44,157 bases of DNA from Methanothrix harundinacea (GTDB taxonomy: Archaea; Halobacteriota; Methanosarcinia; Methanotrichales; Methanotrichaceae), in NCBI GenBank assembly GCA_002506535.1, contig DAXT01000020.1:1-44157 (forward strand), in the 5' to 3' direction. The number at the start of each line of letters is the position of its first letter. Positions within the stretch are counted from its first letter, which is position 1. Below, in pieces: positions 7,073-15,300 of this stretch. The notes under the pieces are model-generated. The model was not told the origin of the DNA, ran no database searches, and saw only the letters and a program-made list of their open reading frames with translations. The position numbers and the translations under genes were made by a program.

Positions 7073-8431
7073 ATGACCCTCATCGAGACGAAAAACCTCC
7101 GTTACTCCTATCCCGACGGAACCTCCGCCGTCCAGGGGGTCGACCTCAAGATCGAGAGGGGCGAGAAGATAGCCTTCGTCGGCCCCAACGGCTCGGGGAA
7201 GTCCACCTTATTTCTCCTCCTGAACGGGACGCTCCGCCCCGCCGGCGGCGAGGTCCTCATCTCCGGCCGTCCCATCAGGTACGACTCCCGGTCCCTGCGG
7301 GAGACGAGGAAGAAGGTGGGGATAGTCTTCCAGAACTCCGACGACCAGCTCTTCGCCCCCACCGTCCGCCAGGACGTGGGATTCGGCCCGGTGAACCTGG
7401 GCCTATCGAAGGAAGAAGCAGAAGAGAGGGTTGCAAGAGCCCTGGAGTATGTCGGGATCGAGGGGCTGAAAGACCGCCCCCCACACCACCTCAGCGGCGG
7501 CCAGAAGAAGAGGGCGGCGATAGCCGGAGTGATGGCGATGGACCCCGAGGTGATGATCCTCGACGAGCCGCTATCCAACCTCGACCCCGCAGGCTCCGAG
7601 GAGGTTATGGGGCTCCTCGAGGAGCTGAACGAGAGGGGTACGACGATGATCATATCCACCCACGACGTAGACCTGGCATACCGGTGGTCGGATAGGGTCT
7701 ACCTCCTCGCCGACGGGAAGATCGCCGATCAGGGAAGGCCGGAGGAGATCTTCGGGCAGACAAAGCTCCTCTTTGGATCCGGGCTGCGGCAGCCGCTCAT
7801 CATGGAAGTCTACGACGAGATCTCAAGAAGGGATCTCGCGGCCCCGGGAAAGAGGCCCAGGACCCTCCCGGAGCTCGTCGGCCACCTCACCCCTCCAGAC
7901 CTCCGGTGGATGAAGGTCCCTTCCGGGACGAAGGTGGGCGAGACGCTATCTACTGAGGGGACGACGGCGAAGGGCTCCGACCTTCCCCGGAGGGAGCGGG
8001 TGAAGGTCGTCCATCTCCAGGAGGAAGGGCGGGCGGTGGTGGAGACCCTCGATAGGACGATCGGGATCGGGACCGTCATCGTCTCGGATACAGACGAGAT
8101 GAACGGTGAAGATCTGAAGAGGATGGAAGAGGAGTGGGAGATAGATCTGGTGGGGGTGATGGGGACGAGGTCCAGGGCCTTCGCCGATAGCTGCGGAATC
8201 ACCGCCGATATATCCTCCAACGTCATCGACAGGACGATACTGCGGGCCCTCTGTGGGGAGGTGGTACTCATCCTAACCAACGGCGGGATGGTGGAGCACA
8301 CCCGACGAAGGATCGAGGATTACTGCCGCCAGAGCGGCATGAGGATAAAGGTCTTCGTCTTAGATGGGAAGAGAGAGGTAAAAGCTGGATCCACCGAGCC
8401 GGCGTATTCCTGCCAGGGAAAGGTCGCCTGA
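7073..8431 (+). CDS. cbiO: Cobalt ECF transporter ATPase CbiO with extra C-terminal domain
   Basis: The ATPase that powers CbiMNQ. Residues 1-240 form the ABC domain: Walker A GPNGSGKST at 37-45, Q-loop Gln87 (FQNSDDQLF), signature LSGGQ at 140-144, Walker B MILDEP around 161-166, and switch His197 (STHD). Usual CbiO proteins end near 270-280 residues; this one runs to 452. The extension (about 285-452) is soluble and has alternating hydrophobic strands, such as GIGTVIVSDTDEM, IDLVGVMGTRSRAFAD and GEVVLILTNGGMVEH, suggesting an alpha/beta regulatory or cofactor-binding domain that I do not recognise. It is the last gene of the operon and is followed by a hairpin with a T-run. Confidence 0.92.
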   Translation: MTLIETKNLRYSYPDGTSAVQGVDLKIERGEKIAFVGPNGSGKSTLFLLLNGTLRPAGGEVLISGRPIRYDSRSLRETRKKVGIVFQNSDDQLFAPTVRQDVGFGPVNLGLSKEEAEERVARALEYVGIEGLKDRPPHHLSGGQKKRAAIAGVMAMDPEVMILDEPLSNLDPAGSEEVMGLLEELNERGTTMIISTHDVDLAYRWSDRVYLLADGKIADQGRPEEIFGQTKLLFGSGLRQPLIMEVYDEISRRDLAAPGKRPRTLPELVGHLTPPDLRWMKVPSGTKVGETLSTEGTTAKGSDLPRRERVKVVHLQEEGRAVVETLDRTIGIGTVIVSDTDEMNGEDLKRMEEEWEIDLVGVMGTRSRAFADSCGITADISSNVIDRTILRALCGEVVLILTNGGMVEHTRRRIEDYCRQSGMRIKVFVLDGKREVKAGSTEPAYSCQGKVA

Positions 8432-8434
8432 GAT

Positions 8435-8477
8435 CTCGGGATAGACCTATGATCCCGAGGGTTATGGGTGGTTTTTT
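8435..8477 (+). terminator. Hairpin and T-run after cbiO
   Basis: CTCGGGAT (8435-8442) pairs with ATCCCGAG (8452-8459) across a 9-base loop, directly after the cbiO stop. A run of six T follows at 8472-8477. This is a plausible end of the cbiMNQO transcript. Confidence 0.5.
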
Positions 8478-8610
8478 AGTCAAAATATTATTCTAGATTC
8501 ATAGTTTTTTCGTATTTTGCACAATCTCCTTCTGCAGACTGACCGACGCGGCTCGTCGAGAGGGCCGGCATACTCCGGGGAGGTTGATAGAGCAATCTTC
8601 AGGGAATTAG

Positions 8611-8665
8611 GTGTGAGCGGGTAGGGGAGTGGGGGTTAGTGAAAAATTAGTTTACCCGCTCGTGC
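8611..8665. repeat. Long inverted repeat in the cbiO-larB gap
   Basis: GAGCGGGTA (8615-8623) is exactly complementary to TACCCGCTC (8653-8661), and the stem extends by G-U pairs to 8611/8665, enclosing a 29-base G-rich loop. It lies between the convergent genes cbiO and larB. The rest of the 8432-8721 gap is AT-rich and holds no ORF that I can support. Confidence 0.4.
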
Positions 8666-8721
8666 TTATACCTCTGGTCGATCGTATAAATAGTTTTCCG
8701 GCCAATAATTCAAGAGATATA

Positions 8722-9501
8722 TTATATATTAATCCTATTTGCGGCCCTGTTGGCGATCTTTGCCGCAAAAGCGCCAGCCACAAACCCGGCATCGATGTTG
8801 ACCACCACCATCACAGAACAGGACTGGAGCATCGAGAGGAGAGCCGCCTCGCCCCCGCCTCCGGCGCCGTAGCCGGTGGAGACGGGAAGCCCCACCACAG
8901 GAACGTCCACGAGCCCCGCCACCACCGCCGGAAGCGTCCCTTCCCTCCCGGCGGCGACGACCAGGGCGTCTCTATCCATCATCCTCTCCAGGGACGGAAA
9001 CAGCCTATGAATCCCGGCGACACCGACGTCGTGCTCCGAGACCGTCTCGCATCCCATGAACTCTGCGGTAACCCTCGCCTCCTCGGCGACGGGGAGGTCG
9101 GCGGTCCCCGCGGAGAGGATTCCCACCTTCCCTCCCGAAGACCTCTTACGGCCTTCCATGGCCACCACCATAGCTCTCGCCCTCTCCTCCCAGACGAGCC
9201 CCGCACCATCGGGAAAGGGAGCCTCCCTCAGAGCAGCCAGCTGTTCATCGGAGACCCTGGTGATCAGGACCGCCCCGGAGGCTGCGAAGAAGGAGAGGGC
9301 TATCTCCGCCAGGTCCTGCGGGCTCTTCCCCTCCGCCAGTATCGCCTCGGGTATACCTATCCTATCGATCCGGCAGGGATCGAGCTTCGCCATCCGTCCC
9401 ACCTCCCGATAGGAGTGGAGGTTTACCTCCAGGGCCGCCGCCTCCGGGGAGATCTCGCCCCGGGATAGCCTCTCCAGGACGCTTTTGAGGTTTGAAGTCA
9501 C
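8722..9501 (-). CDS. larB: Nickel pincer cofactor biosynthesis protein LarB
   Basis: LarB carboxylates and hydrolyses nicotinic acid adenine dinucleotide to pyridinium-3,5-biscarboxylic acid mononucleotide, the first step toward the nickel-pincer cofactor of lactate racemase and related enzymes. The 259-residue length is typical. The N-terminal half has LKSVLERLSRGEISPEAA and the DPCRIDRIGIPEAILAEGKS segment. The C-terminal half is the PurE-like domain: GKVGILSAGTADLPVAEEA, the VGVAGIHRL loop, ALVVAAGREGTLPAVVAGL and the glycine-rich VSTGYGAGGGGEAALLSML. The start is GTG at 9501, about 26 bases from the centre of a TATA-like element, so the mRNA is probably leaderless. larC and larE are not in the window. 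It converges with cbiO. Confidence 0.92.
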   Translation of the reverse strand: MTSNLKSVLERLSRGEISPEAAALEVNLHSYREVGRMAKLDPCRIDRIGIPEAILAEGKSPQDLAEIALSFFAASGAVLITRVSDEQLAALREAPFPDGAGLVWEERARAMVVAMEGRKRSSGGKVGILSAGTADLPVAEEARVTAEFMGCETVSEHDVGVAGIHRLFPSLERMMDRDALVVAAGREGTLPAVVAGLVDVPVVGLPVSTGYGAGGGGEAALLSMLQSCSVMVVVNIDAGFVAGAFAAKIANRAANRINI

Positions 9502-9523
9502 CGGGGAGGTCTTGTATTCGGGA

Positions 9524-9540
9524 GGATAAATGGTTTATCC
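9524..9540. promoter_or_regulatory. Palindromic bidirectional promoter of larB and EndoQ gene
   Basis: GGATAAA (9524-9530) and TTTATCC (9534-9540) form a perfect inverted repeat with a three-base spacer. The left arm read on the minus strand is centred 26 bases from the larB GTG (9501), and the right arm on the plus strand is centred 26 bases from the ATG at 9563. Each arm can thus serve as TATA element for a leaderless transcript. Confidence 0.5.
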
Positions 9541-9562
9541 CAAAGGTTCGTTGAAGACGGCG

Positions 9563-10765
9563 ATGAAGGTTAACCTCGATCTTCACATCCACTCGAAGCA
9601 TTCGGCCGCCACCTCGGAGAAGATGGACCTCGCCACCATCGCGAGAGAGGCGGAGAAGAAGGGGATCAGGATGGTGGCGACGGGAGACTGCCTCCACCCC
9701 GGATGGATGGCGGAGGTAGCCGCCCTCCCCGAGAGGGACGGACTCTTTTTGATTGAAGATACGGCCTTCGTCCTCACGACGGAGGTGGAGGACTCTTCAA
9801 AGGTCCATCATCTCATAATCGTTCCCTGCCCCTCCAAGGCCTCAGAGCTCCGGGAGGCGTTCTCAGGCAGGGGCGCAGGCCTCGACTCCGAAGGAAGGCC
9901 AGCCCTCCGGATGACGCCCCCGGAGATCGCCGACGCTGCTCTGGAGGCCGATTGCCTGATGGGGCCTAGCCACGCCTTCACCCCCTGGACCGGCCTGTAC
10001 GCCCATTATAAATCCCTGGAAGAGTGCTACCAGGAGAGGTCTTCTCAGATCCGCTACATCGAGCTCGGGCTGAGCGCCGACTCCGACTACGCCGACAGGA
10101 TATCGCAGCTTAAAGATAGGACGTTTCTATCCAACTCCGACGCCCACTCCCCCTGGCCGAACAAGCTGGGAAGGGAGTTCAACGAGATGGAGATGGAGGA
10201 CCTATCCTTCGAAGGACTGAGGAAGGCGATCTTCCGGGAGGGAGGGTCCGGCCCCACCCTGAACGTCGGCCTCTATCCGGAGGAGGGAAAGTACAACAGG
10301 ACCGCATGCACCCGGTGCTTCAGACATTTCTCGATGGGAGAGATGAATGAGAGGAGGGGTAGGTGCGGATGCGGCGGCCTCATAAAGATGGGAGTCAAAG
10401 ACCGGGTGGAGATGCTGGCGGATCTTCCCGAACCAAACCATCCCGACCACCGCCCCCCCTACCTCCACATGATACCCCTCGCAGAGATCATCGCCATGGC
10501 TCTAGGGGTCAAGAGCGTCTACTCCTCGAAGGTCCAGAGGATCTGGAACGAGCTTGTCAGGGAAAAAAGCGAGATCGAAGTCCTGATGCAAGCCGATTTA
10601 TCGGAGATCTCCAGCGAAGAGGCGGTCATCGATGCCATCTTTGCCTTCAGGTCCGCAGATGTGGTGGTGGAGCCTGGGGGCGGGGGAAGGTACGGCAGCA
10701 TCTCCCTTCGAAATGGTCCAAAAGATAGGGAGAGGGACGATCAGAGGTCGCTATCCGACTTTTAA
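9563..10765 (+). CDS. Endonuclease Q (PHP-domain DNA repair nuclease)
   Basis: Matches the archaeal PHP-family enzyme EndoQ, which nicks DNA 5' of deaminated bases (uracil, hypoxanthine) and abasic sites. The N-terminal PHP domain shows the metal ligands: DLHIHSKHS at residues 6-14, ATGDCLHP, the MGPSHAFTPW histidine and FLSNSDAHSPWP. A zinc-finger segment CTRCFRHF...GRCGCGG follows near residues 250-275, then the helical region PPYLHMIPLAEIIAMALG and SVYSSKVQRIWNELV typical of the family. The length of 400 residues is normal. An ATG at 9530 is in frame, but 9563 is preferred because it starts at MKVNLDLHIHS and lies where a leaderless transcript from the palindromic promoter would begin. The last 20 residues are low-complexity and charged. 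Confidence 0.82.
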   Translation: MKVNLDLHIHSKHSAATSEKMDLATIAREAEKKGIRMVATGDCLHPGWMAEVAALPERDGLFLIEDTAFVLTTEVEDSSKVHHLIIVPCPSKASELREAFSGRGAGLDSEGRPALRMTPPEIADAALEADCLMGPSHAFTPWTGLYAHYKSLEECYQERSSQIRYIELGLSADSDYADRISQLKDRTFLSNSDAHSPWPNKLGREFNEMEMEDLSFEGLRKAIFREGGSGPTLNVGLYPEEGKYNRTACTRCFRHFSMGEMNERRGRCGCGGLIKMGVKDRVEMLADLPEPNHPDHRPPYLHMIPLAEIIAMALGVKSVYSSKVQRIWNELVREKSEIEVLMQADLSEISSEEAVIDAIFAFRSADVVVEPGGGGRYGSISLRNGPKDRERDDQRSLSDF

Positions 10766-10802
10766 ATCCCGAAAAAAAGAGGTGTTGCGCCCCTGAGACC
10801 GT

Positions 10803-12392
10803 TCAGGGCGCAAGGCAGGTGCCGGTCCCCTCACAGCTGGCGCAGGTCAGCTGCTCGCAGGTCGATGTGTCCGGTTCGTATCCAGCGTGCTGGAACTGCC
10901 AGTTCGGCGGCTGCCACGGTCCGCAGCCGGTGGGACCGCACTCGTCCTCGACGGCCCCGACGTCGATGACGCAGGTGGCATAGACAGGCTGGACGACAGG
11001 CCCGTCGACGGACCGTGCGTCGACCTCGACGGAATTGGTGAACCTGCCGTCGCCGGGGGCGAGGGCAGAGAACTCGATCGTAGCCGTCTCGCCAGGATCG
11101 ATCGCGAGGATGTTCCAGACGACTACCCCGTTCTCATAAGATGCGAAGGGTATGGACGTTTCGAGGAGGTCCATACCTGCGGGCAGATGATCTGTCACCG
11201 TCGCCGCCCTGGTGGCTCCGTCGTGGTTGGACACATCGATACTGTAACGGACGACCCTGGGATTTGCAGGATCGATCTCGGCGGTCTTGGCCACCGATAC
11301 CGGCTCGTCGATGCAGCAGGTGAGCCAGTTCTTCTCGAGTGCCGAGAAGTTGGCGGCGCAGACCCAGTCGGCTCCGCCGTTGTAGCCGCCGCAGACTTCG
11401 ACTCTGTTGACGAGCTCGCTCGGATAGTATTTGGTGACGTCCAGCTTCAGGACTATCTGCGAGACCCCGCCGACTGTCAGAGCGGGGATCGTCCAGTTGG
11501 CGCTCGTCTCCGTCAGGACATCGGGCCGGACCGACGAGGGCTCGATGAACTTCGCGCCCGGCGGGAAGAGGTCCTTTACGTTAACCGGCTGGAGGGATCT
11601 GTCGCCGTCGTTCTCTATCGTGATGGTGTACACGGCCACCCACCTCTTCTTCACCGCTCCTTCGAGATGGGGTTCACCGTAACCCCACGGGAGGATCTCC
11701 TCGTAGACGTCGTCGAGGGTCTTGGTGACGTTGAGGTGGGGCCTGTTGTACTTCGAGACCCCCGTGAAGAGGACCCGCCTCTGGATCGAGTAGTCGCCTT
11801 CGTAGACTTCATCGAAATCGACCTCATCCTTCAGGACCGTCCTGTACATCCCGCGGCCCGAGAAGTAAGCCTCCGTCTCCATCTCGTTCAATCCCCGGGC
11901 GGTGGTCTCTTTATCGAGCTCCGTCAAGCCTGTGTACTCCTCGCCGATGAAGCTCGTCCTTGGGTTCGTGGAGTACATCCCCTCCTTCCACTTCATCGAG
12001 GCGTTGATGGACGTGGATTCCGTGAGCCTCTGGCTGACGGGGGCGTATACGAGGGAGATATCTTTGGCGATGTAGTTGGAGGAGGTCTTGATCAGCTCCT
12101 CGGAGTCGTAGGTCCCGGTACCGGACTCATATGTCCTCTGGGACGATCCGACCCTCTTATCGACGACGACGAGACCCTTTCCATAGGCCGCCTTCTCCGA
12201 AGAGACCGACGAGCCGTACTCGTCTACCCGCTCCAGGACTTTGAAGCTGCCGACGTAGTCTTCCCTAGCCTCGAAGATCGGAGTTGCCCGGGGCGACGAG
12301 GCGCCCGACGGCATCTTGAGGAACCCTATGTGGCCCCGGCCGTCGAAGTCACTGTTCACCTCCATCACCGACTGGTTCTCGTCGAGGAACAT
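10803..12392 (-). pseudogene. N-terminally truncated DUF11 surface protein
   Basis: A 529-residue open frame that closely parallels the lipoprotein at 31127-32863: SSVSSEKAAYGKG versus SSISSERAVFGTG, ESGTGTYDSEE versus ESGTGSYRSEE, then ITIENDGDRSLQPV versus ITIENDGDRTLEPV, two DUF11-type modules, and the closing motif WQPPNW versus WQPPEW. It lacks the signal peptide and roughly the first 90 residues of that relative. Homology continues upstream of the ATG in the same frame (RLDRESRMFLDENQ aligns with SLSREAEIGIDGYG), up to about 12420, where the giant gene is joined. The ATG at 12392 follows the giant's TAG by one base, so re-initiation is possible, but the product would have no export signal. 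The C-terminus has a short Cys-rich tail. Most likely the surviving part of a gene cut by a deletion. Confidence 0.7.
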
Positions 12393-12393
12393 C

Positions 12394-15300
12394 CTAGACT
12401 CCCGGTCGAGGCGGACGGCGGCTCGGGGCGACGTTCGTCACGTTGATCTCGTACTGGATCGTGTCGCCGACGCTGAACGGGCCCGCGGGGCTGAACGTCT
12501 TTGTTATGTCAAGGTCAGGCTCTTCGATCTCCACGGGTCCCGATTCGTCGGTGCCCGTATGGCGGCCGCCTGAGCCGTCGAGCCAGCTGTAAGCGGCCGA
12601 GTTGTTACCGATGGTGCGGCCGTCCTGGTTAGCTTCGACGTTGGCGACGATCGCGTCGAAGGTGATCACGATGTCACGATCCTCTGAGTTGTTGAAGTTC
12701 CCGAAGGACCAGTTGATGAAGACTGTCGAGGTCCCGTCGTTCGGATCGCTGATAGTCTCCGTCGGGGTGAGGTCGGCACCGAACTTGTCTTTGACTACGA
12801 GGCTCGTCGAGTTGTAGATGAGGCCTTCAGGCAGAGTGTCGTTCACCCAGAGGTCCCCGACGGTGGCGTTGGGCAGGTCGACGGTTATCGTGTAGTTGAC
12901 CGACTCACCGATCGTTCGGAACCGGAGATCGTCGGGAAGCTTGATCACCGTCGTGGCGTTCTCGACCGTCACTGGAGCCGAATCGTTCCTGAAGTAGTTG
13001 TTCGGACCTGTCCCGTTGCCGGTCCGCTCGTTGGGGTTCTCTCCTGCCGTGCTCGTCCAGGTGACGTTGGCGAAGTTGACCAGGGTCGTGTTGCCAACAA
13101 CGTTCAGGTCGACGGTCACGTTGTAGGTAACCGTCAGCCAGGAATCGAGGGCGAGGCTGGCGAAGGTCCAGGTGACCGTCCTGTTGGCCGGGGTGTAGAC
13201 TCCCGAATCCGATGAGTTGACGTAGCTCAAACCGACCGGGATCTCGTCGGTGAGGACGAGGTCGAAGGCGTCCGATGCACTGGCGGCGGTATGAGATACG
13301 TTTATCGTATACCTGACCTCTTCGCCGGCGACGACTATCCCACCGGGGGCCGAAGCGGTCTTCTCGATCGATAGGTCCGGCTCCACCACCGTCACGTTCG
13401 CGTGATCGTCGTCATCGAAGACCGTCCCGTTCTCGTCCTCGTGGAGAGACCTGACCCGGTTCTCCAGGACGGTCCTGTTCTGGTTTTCGATGACGTTCTC
13501 GACGATGGTGCTGAGGTTTATCCTCACCAGCCTGTTGCCGGTGAAGTTCCCGAGATCCCATACCAGGGGGTTTCCGGCGACGTTGGCGGTCCCGCAATCG
13601 ACACACTCGTAGCTGTGATACTTCAGCCCCGCAGGAAGGGTGTCGACGATCCTGGTGTTGTTGTAGATCTCATTTATCCCCCAGTACTCCACCACTATCG
13701 TGAAGTTGACAAACCCGCCGATCGTCTCGACGGCGTCGGGATCTTTTGTTATGTTTATCCGGGCGGTATAGGCGGCGTCATCGTCCTGGCTGTAGATGCA
13801 GCCGTTCTCGCAGGTCCCGAAGACGTAGGCGTTGTTGACGAGGCTCCCCGAGGATATGCCGCTCGCCGTAAGCTGCCTCTCCCAGGTCCCTCCGACCGGA
13901 ATGGTGAGGTTCGTCCATCTTATGGTAGTATATCCGGACGTGGGATCGTTGGTGGTCTTATTTCCGTCCCCCTCCGCCACGTCCACGAAACCGTCTCCGA
14001 GGATGTCGGTGACCGTCACGTTGTAGGCAACTCCGTTGCCCGAGTTGGTCACCTTTATCGTCCATTGAGCAGACCCGCCGATCGTCTGGTTGAAGGGCGT
14101 CTTCGTGATATTGAGGACGGCGAGCTTCGGGTCGATCTGCTGGGAGAAGTTCTTGGAGAAGGGTTCGTCGCACCGGTTGGTGTAGTTGAAGTAGACGAGG
14201 TTCTGGTTCGGGGTGACGGAGACGTTGCAGCAATCGACGCAGCTCTCCACCTCGAAGGTTATCGTTATCGTTTCGTCGGGGTATATCCGGTCGATGTTCG
14301 TTCCGTCCCAGATCACCGTCCCGTTGACGCCGGAGTAGTCCAACGGCTCGTAATTGGTGATGCTGGCGTTATGGGTCGCGTTGTCGCTTCTGATGACCGC
14401 CGATCCCGTCTTGTAGACGAAACCTGCGGGCAGGATCTCCTTGATCTCAGGGGTGTAGGCGGAAGAGCCGCTGTTATTGATGGTGATGGTGAAGTCCCCG
14501 CCACAGGTGTCGATGTAGCCGTGCTCCTTGGAGAGGTCAATCACCGGCGGAGTCCTGAGGATGGCGACGTCGCTCTCACTTCCCATATCGTCGGGACAGC
14601 ATCCCCAGTAAACGGTGGCGTTGTTCTCCGTCTCATCGACACAAGATGTGACGTTCGCCTTGAGGGTGACGGTCCTCTTCTCTCCGACGTTCAGGGTACC
14701 GAAGTCCCAACGGAGGGGTGATGTGCTGTTCGGCTCCGGCGTCCCAGAGTCGTAATCGGTATTTGCCGGGAGGATGTCAAAGAGGGTGACGTTCGTCGCG
14801 GGGTCGGCACCGTCGCTCTCGATTTGGATCGTCCATTCGACGATCGTCCAGGGCTCGGCCCGCATCTCCTCGGGGCTCTTGGTTATGCTGACGTGGGGTT
14901 CGGTCTTCCCCACCGCCACGGCGCTCTCAAGGCCGCTCTCCGAGGCGCCGCAGGGGGTGGTGTAGTTCACCCTCGCGACGGCATCGCCGCCGACGAACTC
15001 GCAGGGGTTGGAGGTGACTGTGGCGTTGAAGGTGATGATGACGCTCTTTCCTGAGGGCCAGCTCTCGGGCTGGTCGAACCTCCACTCCAGGAACCGCCCT
15101 GATAAGCTCGTGGAGGTGGTGGAGGCGCCCGTCACCTGGGCGGATCCGTCGACGTACTGGAGCCCCTCGGGGAGGGTCTCGTTGACGGTGATGTTGTAGA
15201 GGGTCGGTCCGGCGCCGTTCTTCACCTCGATGACGAAAGTTGAGTTGGCGCCGCAGTCGTCGATGGGGTCGGCGTCGTGTCTTGCTATCAGAAGCTCCCC

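Noticed and set aside
12380..12440. Programmed ribosomal frameshift joining the giant ORF and the 529-codon ORF
   Set aside because: No slippery sequence is visible and the joined protein would break a DUF11 module in mid-strand, so a deletion junction is the simpler reading.
10887..12446. 519-codon plus-strand open frame opposite the truncated surface gene
   Set aside because: It is antisense to a gene with clear paralogues; the frame stays open because of G/C-ending codons. Its translation has no family pattern.
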